This document shows positions 45,959 through 59,369 of a stretch of 64,000 nucleotides of DNA, piece after piece; position 1 is the stretch's first letter; each line of letters begins with the position of its first letter. A model generated the notes under the pieces. It did no database searches, had not been told where the DNA came from, and saw nothing but the letters and a program-made list of their open reading frames with translations. Origin of the DNA: Silene conica (taxonomy: Eukaryota > Streptophyta > Magnoliopsida > Caryophyllales > Caryophyllaceae); contig CM055315.2 of NCBI GenBank assembly GCA_029255685.2, positions 49,753,358-49,817,357 of the forward strand. The letters are read 5' to 3'. Both the position numbers and the translations under genes were made by a program.

Positions 45959-48900
45959 TCATCGAGTCATTCCACCACCTTCTAGTGCAGCTGCTACTTG
46001 AGCAGAAGCCTCTTCCAGGGTCCGCTTCTTGTGAACTGCCTTAAATGCCTCAAGTATATCGCCATCCACAAAATCGTTAAAGTCCTCCAACCCAATGCCA
46101 CACTCTAGTCCGCTACTTACCTATCACCCCGACAAAGATTGTCTAATGTTAATCATACAAACAAACAAAAAAGAAAAGGAAAAAAAACTGCATGAAAAAG
46201 AGAGCGATAAACAATTTGACACCGGCCCTATCTTTTCAGGAAAGGATTAGTAAACAAAGTAACCAGATACCAGTCAAAACCTCTAATCAAGGATAGAAAG
46301 AAAAGACATACAAACTTCATTTAATAATGTATGTTCAGACTAGTCAAAAATATGAGAGAAATATACCTCATCAACATTTTCCTTAACCCGACGCAACGAA
46401 TTCACAACACCAACATGCACAGTTTTCCGCTTTCGTAAAACCCGAATTCCACAGCCTTTGGTAATTTTACCTTCAGTCACCATGCATCCGGCAACCCGGG
46501 CACTGCCACTGCTGAATGTGGCTCGGACTTCTGCTGTACCCAGTGGCACTTGTTCCTGCAGTCATATAACCTCTGTAATTTCACTTGTGTTTCAAAATAT
46601 ACATGATTGATGCTTAGAGATTGGTCTTTAGTTCGCGACTCAAACAGATTGAATTGGCAATCATGCCTAGGTTTTTTCAGTATTTAATACAGCAAAAATA
46701 TATAATATCAGAACTGCTTCCTTGATTTCCTTTCATAAAACTGATGCTGGCCAGAGATTCTCAAACCCATTTTGGCCATAATCTTGATTTACCTTGGACT
46801 AGGATAGTTACCAACTTACCATACCACAAGTAGAGAATACTGCATTCCCTTACTTATGAGGTAGTCATAACCATATAAGAATCGAGAGATGTCATGCTAA
46901 TGTCTTCTAAATTTCTGATAACTAACCAGTAACCACCACTGGTACACAACCTCCAGGCCACTTTTATTGTTCAATTTTGGTCCATCTATTTCTCAATTAC
47001 ATTGAGATAGCAATGGAAGATTTCTGAACTTAAGTGGTGGTATTAGAAAATATTGTTAACAGTTCACATTGTTTGCCAACCAGTCTCAAATAGGATACTA
47101 AAAGTGTGAAGAAGGTAATTCAAAATTGGAGAACTGTCCATCATGGACTCTGTTAGGGTCTTAGGGACAAAGTTCACATATAGGATATTAGATGGTGTGT
47201 CAGAATGCTGTTGGACGGAAGCAAGGGTAGCGGATTGACAATGTGGAAGGTCGGACCCACATCAACTAAAACACACAAGAAGAGAAGTCAGTTGAGGAGG
47301 AGTAAAGAGAGGACACGTGTTCAGCAACTGACTCCCAGAAGACAGGAGATGTTGAGAGTAATAAGGGAGGCGCTGGTGGAGACCGTTGGGAGGAGCTTTG
47401 GTAGGGCAAATACACTATAAAAGGTGAATGGGATCTGCAGGGAAGACACACTCATGATACTCAAGCACACTACAAACATAGCCTCCTATAAAATGAATAC
47501 GTTAAGCTTCCATTGATTGTGAATTCCGTTAAATTTTGTTGATCCACCTCCGTTGTACTCATCCCCATATTATAGTGAATTGGTGGGATTCTAACTCTTC
47601 CTGTGGTTTTCCCGTTGTGGGTTTTCCGCATCAACACTCTTGCATGTCTTTCGTTTATCTTTCTTCGCTATTTTTCCTTTAATTATCAAAATCCAACTTT
47701 CAATCATTAATAGGCACTATAGAAGTCATTTTAACCCACCTACTATTTATTTACCATACTGAGTGATTTTTGTTTTACCAAAACAGACTATTTCACTTTT
47801 CTTTCCGCTTTTTTATATGTTCTTGAAATACATAACTTATTGCAGTTTCCATTTTCAAAAGAGAGAGAGTCGTTATTCTTTGGCTTAGGATCATAATAGA
47901 ATAAACCTGAAGTACTCATTAATCCAGATGCACTTTTTTTAATAGTGAAGTAGCAATCCTCCAATGAAATTCGCAGATGTTTTCATTTTCGGAACATTGG
48001 CAAAACTTTTCTGTTAACCTAGAAGCAAGGCTATGTACACCTGACCACCCTTACCCCCATTGTTTGCAGGAGTTCTTCAATCCATTTACACAATAATCTT
48101 GAAGTTATTTAGAGATCACCTCTCTCATTCATACGTATTCATCAAGTTGAGGAACACACGTCACCAAACTAAGCTGTAATAATATGTCGCAAGAAAAATG
48201 GTTGTGTAACCAAAGTAGGAGAAGAAAGCAGGATTACCTCGATAGAGTCTAACAACCCTTCCATAGCACTTCGCACATCATCAATTAGATCATAAATGAC
48301 TTTGTATAACCGAATCTCAATACCTTGGTTATCTGCATATTTTTCCACAGCACCTGGTGCCTTAACATTGAAACCCAATATGATGGCCTTACCAGCCACA
48401 GCAAGATCAACATCACTTGTGCTAATATCTCCGGTTGCTTGTAAGAGAAATTTTAAAGAGACATTCTCCTGAGGAAGAACCTCTAACGCTTGTTTTACCG
48501 CTTCAATTGATCCCTACAATTGATAATACAAAGTACTTCAACATTCAGATTATAAAAAAACAACAAAAAGTGGCATGCATGGTTAATGGTTATGGTTCTG
48601 ACAATAATAAGGTTATAAAGAAAAAAAATCGTACACAGTTTAGCAAGAGCATAACATATGAACATTGCCTTTATCCGTAAGTGCCACACCGAATTTAGAC
48701 TACAATTAATATCTGAAATAATAATCTTAAAAACCCTTTAGTCTTCAGTTGATATATAAGCTAATATTAAAAATTCAAGATTTCATTAACATCTACGATT
48801 AGTTCAAATTTTAGAATAACCCTGAATTTTGATATGATTTTTGTTTTATATACCTTGAGAATGAAAATGAAGAACAAGAGAATTGAAAGAAAAAATTTAA

Positions 48901-51900
48901 ACAAATTTAAAACCTCATAGATTTACCAATTCTCAAATAAATGTTAAGACTTCGACCAGTTACTTAAATGAAATCATCACTCAGATGATGTCCACATTTT
49001 CTACAATTGAAAAAAGCCCATACCTGAAGATCAACCTTCAAAATAATATTTAGCTGATGTAAATCCAATCCATCAACCTTCCCAGACGAAACAGCAGACG
49101 CTAATGCTGACAAAGTGACTTTTCCATCTCCAGCCTTAGCAGCTATACGCTCGTTTTTTAGAAACTCTGCGTGCGCTTCAGCTCTTTCGCGAGCTATGTC
49201 AAGGGAGCTTACAACCTCAAATTCATCACCAGCAAAGGGGACATTGTTTAATCCAATAACCTGTGAATCCATGAGTGTAAAAAGACTACTGAATTATAGC
49301 ACACTTAAGAGATAACGCATATAGGTCTAGTTACTTGCGAGTTAACTACAGTTACCCATTAGCTGCTCCCCTAAAAACAAATCCAATATATTAAATCATT
49401 TGGAAACCTCTGACCTAGTTTCAAGAGAAATCTGTTGAATTCAAGCTTGAACTACAAAACATAAAAGACTCGCAAGGTTGAGAGTGTTGACCAAGTATAC
49501 ACTTTAGGAAGACTAAGAAAAGCTTCTCAGTCACTATCTTCATTTGCATAGGCATCATTTATGCTACTCCCTCTATTATATTGAGTTAGCCATATTGGCC
49601 CACTTTTCCGCGCACAAAAAGTGGGCCTATGGGGATAATATAATAAAATGGAGGGCGCATATTGATTTAATTTCCCTCTCGTATTGTAAGGCACATATTA
49701 AGTTCAGCAGTCCGGCACTTTCTAAGAAACGTGACAGTTGAATAAAGACCCGAGGCAGAAATTTAACCTGCACAGGAATAGATGGACCTGCTTTATCAAC
49801 ACGGTTCCCTCCATGATCAAACAAAGCACGCACCTGTTAAGTAGGAAAGAAAATATCAGTTTCCAGCTAAATTTCAGCTCACAAGACAAACTTCAAAAGC
49901 ATAGGAATAGCAAACACCACCAACCTTTCCAAATGCTTCCCCACATACTACTATGTCCCCCTGCTTAAGGGTGCCATTCTGCACAATGAATGTGGCTATA
50001 GGTCCTTTTGATTTATGAAGACCGGCCTCAATGACAATGCCTTTTGCTTCCCTGTGAGGATTTGCTTTCAACTCTTGCAACTACGAAAAAAAGAAAAAGA
50101 AAAAAGAAATCAAATAAAGGCCTTAAAAATTAACAAACAAGTGTCATGCTATAGAGTATAGGTAACTCACACGTTACTTTTTCTAAAAGCACAGAAAAAT
50201 AATTCTCCTTTACAACTTTCTCTATTGACTACAGCATGGTTTAAAATCGCGGAATCGGTCGCTATCACGGTCACGGTAATGGTGTTGCAGAATTGTCCTC
50301 AACTAGGTTGTAGCAGTAATCACAATGATATTTATTTTATAAGCTTTTGTAGATATTTTATCATCTATTGGCTATTTCATATAAAGATACTATATTTCAT
50401 TAAGAATACTTTATTTGACTAATGCTATACAATTTTTAAGAGCTTTTCATTACAAAATTTGGCCACTACAAGTTATAACTCTTTCAACTCGGTTTCATTG
50501 CGGGCCGTATTGGGACGAGTTGGCCAATACACTTAATAAATCGTCGTCTCAAACTCTCAGCCGATATTTCCTATTTTTAATTAACTTGATACATCTCGGG
50601 ATATCTCGTATAGGCAGCCTTCGATACCAATACAATACATCTTCGGCGATACGGTACTTTGAGATTTTGAACCATGGACTACATATAACCACTAACTTAA
50701 TAATTATGCAGATGGACTATCTGCGACTCATCTCATCGACAAATAAATAATATGCACCCATAACAAATGCTACAAATGGCTTCCATACCTCCGCAACAAG
50801 CATAACTGTCTCCAGTAACTCATCTACATTGTCACCTTTAAGAGCACTGATCTGAAACAATAAGCCACAAATGAGTATCGCCTACAGATTTTGGAACCAA
50901 AATTAAAATAGGAAAACACACCAAAATAGAAAAAACTAGTTGATAAGCCCGTGATTATCGTTTTTTTTTTTTTTTTGAACAATTTAACATTTGTAGACAG
51001 TATTTGTCCCATTCTCACATATTGCATATTAACTCCTTTGCGTATTTCTTTTTTGTTTTATCATATAATTTTAATTATTGAGGTGTTGGTTTTTTAACTT
51101 TTCATGGTCGGAAATGAGTACACCATTAAGGTAAGAGAGTCATTAACAGAGCATGTTTATGTAAACTCGGCAAATTATAGAATTTTCAAATGTTGGAAGT
51201 TATGGAAATGAGCATACCATTAGGATAAGAGAGTCAATACCATATCGACTAACTTTTTTTGTCTTCATATTTGTTTTATTTACTTTATATATTACATACT
51301 AATACCTTACAAAGTATTATTGGGGATAATTAAATTCATTGATTTTTATTTGTGACGGATGATATTCGGCACAAGCTTGTGACGGGTCAAATAAAACCTA
51401 CATGGGAAGATAAAACAAATCATTTGATATTCCACGTGCATATTACTTTTTGTCTTATTTATATGTATGAGTGATACTTGAGCCGTCCCAAGCTCGTGAC
51501 GGTTAATCAGTCCCAAGTATGGGTGAGCAAAACCGTATACCCGGTACGGTTTTGAAAACCGTATTGGGTATACGGTTTTAAAAATCGCAAAAATCACTAT
51601 ACGGATCCGATACGGTTTTCGGGGTACCTAGAAAAATCGTGTATACGGAATCCGTATATACGGTTTGGGGAGAAATGCCCAGTTAAATATTGTAGTTATT
51701 CAAGTGTTAATAATTACATCTAACCTGCCTACGGCTAACGAAAGACTAATTTTTTTATTTATTAAGATAAGTTAATAAAATAAGTCATAAAAACCCATTA
51801 AGAGTGAAAGTTGAAAGTTGAACTTTGCGTTTCATTAATTTTTTTATACAAAAATGTCAAACCGTGCCGAAAATCGTATATACGGTTTCGTTTTTGCCTG

Positions 51901-54900
51901 ACCCGGATACGTTACGGTTTTGTGAAAACCGTATCGTATATACGGAAGTTCGTATAATTCAAACCATATACCGTATCGTATCCGTATAATAAAACCGTAT
52001 CGAAATTTTTTGCTCACCCCTAGTGCCAAGTTAGACTTATTGAATTAAATTATTTCCCAATATCCAAATCATCCTATACCTGTATATGACGTTATTTCTT
52101 TCTAATTCAACCCCCCATTGTTTTTCCCCCAAATTGGCAAACCCTACTCTTTATACGCGAATTCAATCCGAAAATTCCCTCTCGCACTATTAAATTTGTT
52201 ATTGTTGCAACCTTAATCTTTCTTGACTTCTTATAACCTCTTTGGTTTACCATACTGTTAATCACTTTGTTGATTTTTATCAATCTAAGTTTGTTATCAG
52301 TGAAAAGTTTCTCACTATTAGAACATGCATGTCATTTCTGGAATTCCGTAATGGTATGTTACTTATTTGTTGAATTAATTGATATGTGATGTCCGTTTTA
52401 TGTGATTATGTAGAGTGTCTGCTGAAATTTCTGTTGTTGTTCTATGGGTCGTAAATTATATGGAGCTTTTTCTATTGTTAATAATGTTTTTATTTGTGTT
52501 TTAATAGACGGTTGAAGATAGCTATTAAGGCAATCCAATTATGTTAAATATAATTGAATAATGCATTTGGTAAAGAATTAGGTAAAGAAACTACAATATA
52601 ATATATGGATATAAGGTCTCGTTAGTGTGCAGCTATGGTAGTGTAGGCAAGTTCGAAAAGACTTCCTTGTACACTATATTTCTGGCGTGGCCTTTGTTTG
52701 CTTGTGTAGAGTCGTCAATAAAGAACCGTAATACAGTACTTTTTACACTAAATTTTCCATTTGTTTGCCTTTCTCTAGAAAAACATTAAATTTGATTCTC
52801 TCTTTCTTCCAAGACGCCTTTAAACATTTCGAGGCATGGGATATATTGTTAATCCCAATTAAAATTAATATTAATATTTAGATGTGGGATAAATAGTCAA
52901 TCTTAATTAAAATCTAAAAAACTTTCTTTGTCCTTCTAATTTTTAGACGTGGGATATATTGTGGTATATATTGTTAAAATCCTAATTAAACTATTAGGTA
53001 CTCATAAAATTAATTATATTGTTTATCTTAATTAAAATCTAAATGACTTTTATTGTTCTTCTAATTTTTAGACGTGGGATATATTGTTAATAGTAATTAT
53101 AATATTAGGTACTCATAAAATTAATAATTGACTTTACTGTCTAATATTATCTACTATCCTAAAATTGTTTTATAGCTTTTTTTTCCCTTTCTCTCCTAAT
53201 ATCTAGATGTGGGATTTATTGTTAATCTTAATTAAAATCTCAAAAGCGTTTTTTGTTATTCTAATTTTTAGACCTAATTAAAATCTAAAAATTTTACTGC
53301 CTAATATTATCTACTTCTCTAAAATTGTTTTATACATTTTTATTCCTTTCTCTCGTAATATCTAGATGTGGGATTAAAATCTCAAAAACTTTTGTTGTTC
53401 TTCTAAATTTTAGATGTGAGATATATTGTTATTTATAATTAAAATAATACGTACTCATAAAATTAATAATCAACTTTATTGATAATCCTAATCCTAATCC
53501 TAATTAAAATATATAAATATATAAAATATTTATATAAATATATAAAATATTTAATTAGGTAGTTTAAAAAGTTAGAGACTACCACGTCGTTCGAACAAAA
53601 GGCTCAAATATATACTTATATACTAAAATTTTCTTTGTTCTCCTAAATTTTAGATGTGGGATATACTTGTAATCCTAATTAAAATATAACAAATAATTAA
53701 TTAGGTGGTTTAAAAAAATTGGAGACTAATAATCAACTTTATTGGTAATCCTATTCCTAATTAAAATTAAAATATATAAATATATAAAATATTTAATTAG
53801 GTAGTTTAAAAAGTTGGAGATTACCACGTAGTTCGAAGAAAAAGGCTCAATTAGGGGGTTTAAAAAAATTGGAGACTAATAATCAACTTTATTGGTAATC
53901 CTAATTAAATTAAAATATATAAATATATAAAATATTTAATTAGGTAGTTTAAAAAGTTGGAGACTACCACGTCGTTCGAAGAAAAGGCTCAAATATATAC
54001 TTATATACAAAAACTTTCTTTGTTCTCCTAAATTTTTAGACGTGGGATATACTTGTAATCCTAATTAAAATATAACAAATAATTAATTAGGTGGTTTAAA
54101 AAAATTGGAGACTGCCATGTCGCTCGAAAAAAGCCTCAAATATATATTTTTATATATTATATATTGATTGATTGATTATATTGACAAGTTCATTACAAAC
54201 AAAATACCTTAATCATTGGGATTTCACCTCCCCAATCTTCGGGCATCAGACCAATAGATGAAAGCTCTTCCATCACACGATCTGGATTTGCGCCATCCTT
54301 GTCAATCTTAAACAACCAAAGACCAAAACCGTGAATATTCAATAAAAAAGCATACCAAGTTTATAAAATTCCGAGTACAAAAAACAACCAAAAGAAGCAA
54401 ACATTAAAATTAGGTAACCTTAATAGCAGACTGTACATTTATATAAACAAACAGTGTGCAATTTTATGTTGGCTGAACTCTTCATTTCTTCAAGTATTCG
54501 AGCCATACTTCTGACAATTGGATATAGGTATAAAGACTAGACACTTGGGGATAAAACATTAATCCAAACAATAGCTGAGCCCCACAGCTGGACGTGTTCC
54601 AAATTAAATGCTTGTAGCCAGGTCCAGGAAACATGCGTTCAAACTACTGAGCCGACAACCAATGTTTGAAGCCTTATATTATATATTTTAAGCATCTGTA
54701 GCTAACTATGACAACACCTCCAACAAACTGCAAGTCTGAAAACAGTATGAAATACCTTATTAATTGCAATCACAATAGGTACACCAGCTGCTTTGGCATG
54801 TGCTATCGCCTCATTGGTTTGGGGACGTATGCCATCATCAGCAGCTACAACAATTATTGCAATATCCGTTACCCTAGCTCCACGAGCACGCATTGCCCCA

Positions 54901-57284
54901 AAAGCCTGTAATACAATACAATTTTCAAAGAAATTTGTAGCATGTATGTAAACAAATAAACATGTAAGAGAATAGCAGATAAGCCTAGGACACATCAAAT
55001 GAGAAGTGGCATGCTCCTGGAACGAATCATTGTTGAAAAAGAAAACTAAGGTTAAGGAGCCCCTTCCAATTTACAAACATCTTATGAAAGTATTATTTGA
55101 TGTCGAAAATTACCTCATGACCCGGAGTGTCAAGAAAGACACAAGGAAGCAACTTGTCGTCAGCTGGTACATCGACTCTATAAGCTCCAATCCCTTGTGT
55201 AATCCCTCCTGCTTCGGACGCAGCAACCTACACAATAAAAAGAATGACAAGGACAAAGAGATTTATAAATTTAGATATAAACAACGAATGTTGAAATTTT
55301 CAAGAATGAACATATTAGACAATCCACAAATGTACATTAAATTTACGTCAATAAATTAAAAACATAAGCAAATAGATAAAAGATACCAATAACTATGTAA
55401 ACAATAAGAGACAATGCTTCTTAGATTAGTTTCTTACAAGTATCAAGGTTATGATTAGTCGACTTTCCAAATTTGCATCAATTTTAATGATCAAAAGGGT
55501 GGCAACAAGTAAAATTTTCTTAATCAACCACCAAAGTTCACTCGATTTTGCATTCATAATGTTAAGGACAGATCATATAATTCGGAAAACCATAACTACT
55601 AAAACACCGAATAAAAGGGGAAAAGGGAAGTGAGACACAACACAAGGAAAGAATAATTAAGACAATTAGGACTTTTAAGTTAAATAATTACCTTAGTTTT
55701 CCGTATATGATCCAGAAGAGTTGTCTGCAAACATAAAAGCAGTAACGTTAGATAACTGCTGACATCAATGTGAGACCAATTTATCAAGAAATGGCAGAAA
55801 GTAGACCTACTCACCTTTCCATGATCAACATGGCCCATAATAGTGAGTACAGGAGGTCTATCTTCAAGTTTATCCAGATCCTCATCATCAAAAATTTCCT
55901 TCTTTGTGGCCATTTTCTCCATTTCAACAGACACCACATCCAAAACTTCGACATCGTACCTTTCACAAATCATCTTAACCATCGCATTATCAAGAGTTTG
56001 AACTCCATCAGGTTTAATCCCCTTAGAGTATAGGTAACCAAGAATTTCACCTTCACTGATGGCCAGGTTGTATGCTAATTCCTCAGTCGACATACCCTTC
56101 TCTCCTACCTCTAAAATTTCTACTTTTACAGGAGCTGCATCTCTGGCTGCTTGGCGTCTGGCAGCTTTACGGCTTGCCTTACTCCATTTCCTCCCTTTCC
56201 GAGCAGCACCAGGAATGGCCAGCCCAAGTTCTGATGTTTCTTCATCATTAATCTCATTGTTAACCATGCGCCTCTTTGCTCCACCAGCTTGACCACCCTT
56301 CTTCCTGTAGTCATCTTTAAATTTTCCCAAGGAAATTTTTGAGGGTTTTGGTGGGGCTACCACAGCTTGAGCAATAACGGGACCAGCTGCAGACTTTTTT
56401 GAGGCAAATTTGTCAATCAGTATCGGCTTCCTCTCTTTTCTAGGGCCTTGATCTATCTCACCAGAAGGTGAAGCCATTCCCACATCCTTTAAAACAGGTT
56501 TTCTTGGAACAGAAGGAGGAGCCACAGAAGGCCGGGCCTGTAACCTTACCTCAGGTTTTTGAGACGTCAAGGGAAGTCTCAAAGGGGAATTTGTCTGGCT
56601 ATTCAATTTCCCTTCACCCTTTGAAGTGGTTTCCAGACTCTCTTTGGTATCAATTTTAGGGGACTCTTGAACAACCTTTTGTACGATTGAAACAGGGTTT
56701 CCCTTACGCCAAACACTCTTCCCAGTGTTAGGCTTCCCTTTGGGTAAGGAATTTATAGCTCTACCATTTGCTGAAGAACTACTTGGACTGGGTCTAGGAG
56801 CTGGTCTATTTACAGAAGCACCATCTCTTCTACCATTACTTTGTGAACTTGAAGTTTCTAGTTTCTCAGCCTTCTCAAGTACCTCATCCAAAGATTCAAT
56901 AACCTTCTTTCTATCTTCTACATTATCTATTGAGCCTGCATCCCAAGCAGCCGAATTCCCACCAAACATACGGTCCCCATCAGACCCGGACTTTAAAGTG
57001 GGTTTAGGAGAAGGCTTGAGGACAATATCGCCATCCCCACCTTTACTCCCGTTATAAGCATTATCAAGAGAAACTGCATCCCCTTGCTCCGAAATGTAAT
57101 CAGTTGTGACAGAAAGTCTACAGACGGATACATAACGCCATCTCAACCCCTCTCCAAAATGTCGAAAATTGGCCTTTCTGGGAAAGGAAACCCTTTTAAC
57201 TAATGAAAAGGATACCTCGAAACAGCCTGAGCAATTCGCTGCTCCTGAGCTTCCCAGACTCGCCAGGGAAGCCATAGTAGCCAT
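45959..57284 (-). CDS. FUG1: Chloroplast translation initiation factor IF-2
   Basis: Exons: 57284-55815, 55724-55692, 55227-55114, 54905-54756, 54306-54208, 50851-50789, 50080-49925, 49833-49768, 49260-49024, 48513-48238, 46555-46367 and 46120-45959 (stop). They encode about 1004 residues, every junction phase 0, close to the length of Arabidopsis FUG1 (about 1026). The N-terminus [14 protein letters not shown] is transit-peptide-like. A long Pro/Ser/Lys-rich region and an IF2_N-like domain ([20 protein letters not shown], about 415-435) follow. GTPase motifs are GHVDHGKTT (484), GGITQGIG (508), DTPGHE (534), NKID (588) and SALKG (624), then EF-Tu-like domains 2-4. The GTPase brings initiator fMet-tRNA to plastid ribosomes. 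No coding defect was found. MATM at 57284 is the preferred start; M at 57275 is the alternative. Confidence 0.95.
46556..48237 (-). other. IF-2 intron 10 (1.7 kb), holds a probable solo LTR
   Basis: GT...AG intron between the exons ending DSIE and starting EQVPLG. It contains the insertion at 47152-47635; the rest is ordinary AT-rich intron. Confidence 0.9.
47152..47635 (+). mobile_element. Probable solo LTR in IF-2 intron 10
   Basis: Begins GTTAGGGTCTTAGG and ends CCGCATCAAC, with a 5-bp duplication actct at 47147-47151 and 47636-47640. CTATAAAAGG near 47416 looks like an LTR TATA box. No primer-binding site, internal region or second LTR is seen. The ends lack the usual TG...CA by one base each side, so the exact borders are uncertain. 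Confidence 0.55.
49564..49656. mobile_element. Possible Stowaway-type MITE in IF-2 intron 8
   Basis: A short palindromic unit running from TACTCCCTCTATTATATTGA to AATATAATAAAATGGAGGG. The centre GGCCCACTTTT...AAAAGTGGGCC can form a strong hairpin. CTCCCTC ends are usual for Stowaway elements with TA duplications. Confidence 0.45.
50235..50676. mobile_element. hAT-type MITE in IF-2 intron 6
   Basis: 442 bp with inverted ends CATGGTTTAAAATC and the complement of GATTTTGAACCATG. The near-perfect 8-bp duplication is gactacag / gactacat (50227-50234, 50677-50684). No transposase is present. Confidence 0.7.
51518..52022. mobile_element. hAT-type MITE in IF-2 intron 5
   Basis: 505 bp between TATGGGTGAGCAAAACCG and the complement of TTTTTTGCTCACCCCTA. 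The flanks gtcccaag (51510-51517) and gtgccaag (52023-52030) are an 8-bp duplication with one mismatch, as in hAT. Internal CCGTATACGG-like palindromes are frequent. It is non-coding. Confidence 0.85.
52830..54150. repeat. Degenerate tandem repeats in IF-2 intron 5
   Basis: Two interleaved motifs recur. One is AATTTTTAGACGTGGGATAT followed by TTGTTAATCCTAATTAAAAT (about nine times). The other is TTAATTAGGTGGTTTAAAAA followed by TTGGAGACTACCACGTCGTTCGAA (about five times, from 53550 on). Unit order and spacing vary, so the tract probably grew by repeated local duplication. Confidence 0.8.
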
Positions 57285-57595
57285 TACTGGTCTTAAACCA
57301 CAAAGTTCACTATCATCAGCAGACAAAATTTAACCCACAAATGAGAATTTGTATCAGCAACAATCCCAATTCAGTAAAGATACTGAGAAACTGTAAACAT
57401 AAAGACATAGCCATATAAGCAGTTTGAAATTTTCTCTATAATATTAGAAATTTAAAAGTTTATAGCAAGCATAAAAGGGAGAACCCAGAAACGGAAATGC
57501 TGAATTTGATGAGAAGCTAAAACACTGCAATAACATACGAGTAGAAATTTGAAGAAGAAGAAGAAGAAGAAGGCGGAGAATTAGAAAAATCGTAC

Positions 57596-57715
57596 CTTTG
57601 GATAGGAGGAGAAACAAGGAGCAAGAAATAAATGAGGTGATAAAAAAGAAAGAGGGAAAGAATAGCGGGGACACACAAAACAAAAGCGAGAGAGGGAGGG
57701 CCTTGCTTTAGCTGA
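57596..57715 (-). other. Probable 5' UTR exon of the IF-2 gene
   Basis: On the minus strand the string CCTATCCAAAG followed by GTACGA makes a good donor site at 57596/57595. The intron would run to an AG near 57310 or 57288, just upstream of the start codon. The transcription start is not identified; 57715 is a guess and no TATA box stands out. Confidence 0.5.
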
Positions 57716-57719
57716 AGTG

Positions 57720-58478
57720 GATGTTACTAACGCTTGTGTGGCTCCTTCTCTGCCTGTCATATGTATTTCTGTTGATAAGGCCTTGGTTTCATCCTCTTCG
57801 CTACAGCCGGCGAAACAAGTCCAAACCCGAATAATCAAACCAAAATATGTCAATCCATATATGAATAAACGGATTTAAATTGAATTAAAATTGAACATAT
57901 TCCAAAGATAGATAATAATCGAACCGGTTAACACGAATTAAAAATATGTATTTTCTTCCCAAACTCAACCTCACATTTCTACTATCTTTATATCATGTTT
58001 TGAGTGAAATAGAGCAATATTTGGGAGCGGTTTTATGTGATTCACATCATTTCTACCAATTTCGAGTGTCAAAGTTATAACAAAGGTTTTGAATTGCGGT
58101 TTCAAGTGGTGCATGGAGTCCAAACAAGTCCCAAGAAAGGTTAGGAGGCAAGCTATAAAAAATAAATGTGAAAGTCATCCAAAGGAAGAAGAAAGGGAAA
58201 ATCAAAAGACCGAATCCAGCAAGGAAAGCGCACGGTGCGCCTTTTCTAGGAAAATGGCAGTTTTGATTACGGGCTTGCACCTACTTAAGGCTCATTATTT
58301 CCACTTATGTCTAGTATATAAATAGGTGATTACATCGAGTTTTGATCATCTATCATCTCACATCCCATTTGGTGAAAGAAAGGTTGTAGTTTTGGATAAT
58401 CATCTTTTTAATTGTATTTTTAGATCTACTGTAGAGAACTAATCTCCTTTCGTAATTCAGCCCAAAAGGTGTAAACTC
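57720..58478. other. Upstream region of IF-2, partly retrotransposon-like
   Basis: The part next to the gene should include the IF-2 promoter. From about 57960 to 58470 the sequence looks like LTR remains: GCGCACGGTGCGCC near 58228 and AGTATATAAATAGGTG (TATA-like, plus strand) near 58313. No element ends were found and no gene is seen. Confidence 0.35.
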
Positions 58479-58655
58479 TTTTTTTTGGGAAAAAGTAAAA
58501 ATTGTATTAGAATCAAAATAGAACCACCTACATCCAAAATTGCTCAGTCCATAGATCACATTACATCAAAACATATCTCAAAAGAAAACTACTACTGCCT
58601 CCTTAGCTGCTCAATCCATCTGACATCTTTCTCGGTAAGCTTCCTTTTCATTTTG

Positions 58656-59369
58656 TTAGCTATGCGTTGGTTGATATCTTGCTTGATCAAGTTTACACAT
58701 CTCATTGGAGTAGCAAACACTCCTTCCAGTCTGCTCTGGTTCCTCTGCTGCCACACATAATACAGTAGCATTTAGTATACTGACAAGTACCCCTCCTTTG
58801 AGTCTGGAATACCTCTTAGTCTTCCTCCATTCCACATGACCCTCAGTAGGTAGTCTGATCCCTGTCCAATCTGAAAGCTGAATAATGATCTGTGATGTGT
58901 ATTGACATCCGAAGAACAGATTTTGATCAGTTTCTGGCGCATGTCCACAGATACAACAACTACTGTCAGTCACCAAGCTCTAGTTTACTAGTTTGTCTCT
59001 GGTTAGCAGGCCCTTATGGTAGTGTAACCATGTTTTGAAAGCATGCTTTGGACTGGTCCATTTGTTGCAGACATAAGCATGCCAGTCAACTTGTTGCTGT
59101 TCAGAATTGAGCCATGTATATCCTTTGTGCAGAGTATAATGCTTTCCTGGTATGTTCTGCCATACATTCTGGTCATATGTTGTCTGCAACTCATCCTTGA
59201 CCCTGCATATCTTGGACCAGGTCCAACTAGTGTCTTTTGGTGGTTGGTAATCCTTCCATCTTAGTCCCTTTAGATAGTTAGTTTGAATCCATTGTACCCA
59301 TAGTTTTGTAGGATGACAGTGTACCCACCACACCAGTTTGCCTATAGCTGCCTAATTCCAGAGACTCTC
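58656..59369 (-). pseudogene. LINE 2 zf-RVT zinc-binding C-terminus
   Basis: Contains GKLVWWVHCHPTKLWVQWI, WNIPGKHYTLHKGYTWL-type sequence and CCICGHAPETDQNLFFGCQY, the Cys/His pattern of the reverse-transcriptase zinc-binding domain at the end of plant LINE ORF2. In-frame stops separate the parts, including a TAG near 58981 and another near 59354. Confidence 0.8.

Larger units (their letters stand above)
50852..54207 (-). other. IF-2 intron 5 (3.4 kb)
   Basis: The largest intron, lying inside the GTPase domain coding region just before the SALKG motif. It holds a hAT-type MITE (51518-52022) and a degenerate repeat tract (about 52830-54150). The rest is AT-rich with no gene. Confidence 0.9.

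Noticed and set aside
47205-47420. Arg-rich plus-strand frame in IF-2 intron 10
   Set aside because: Lies inside the probable solo LTR and has no family resemblance.
51336-51517. Possible small MITE with GTGACGG and CAAGCTTGTGACGG motifs at both sides
   Set aside because: Inverted ends are imperfect and no target duplication could be fixed; left uncalled.
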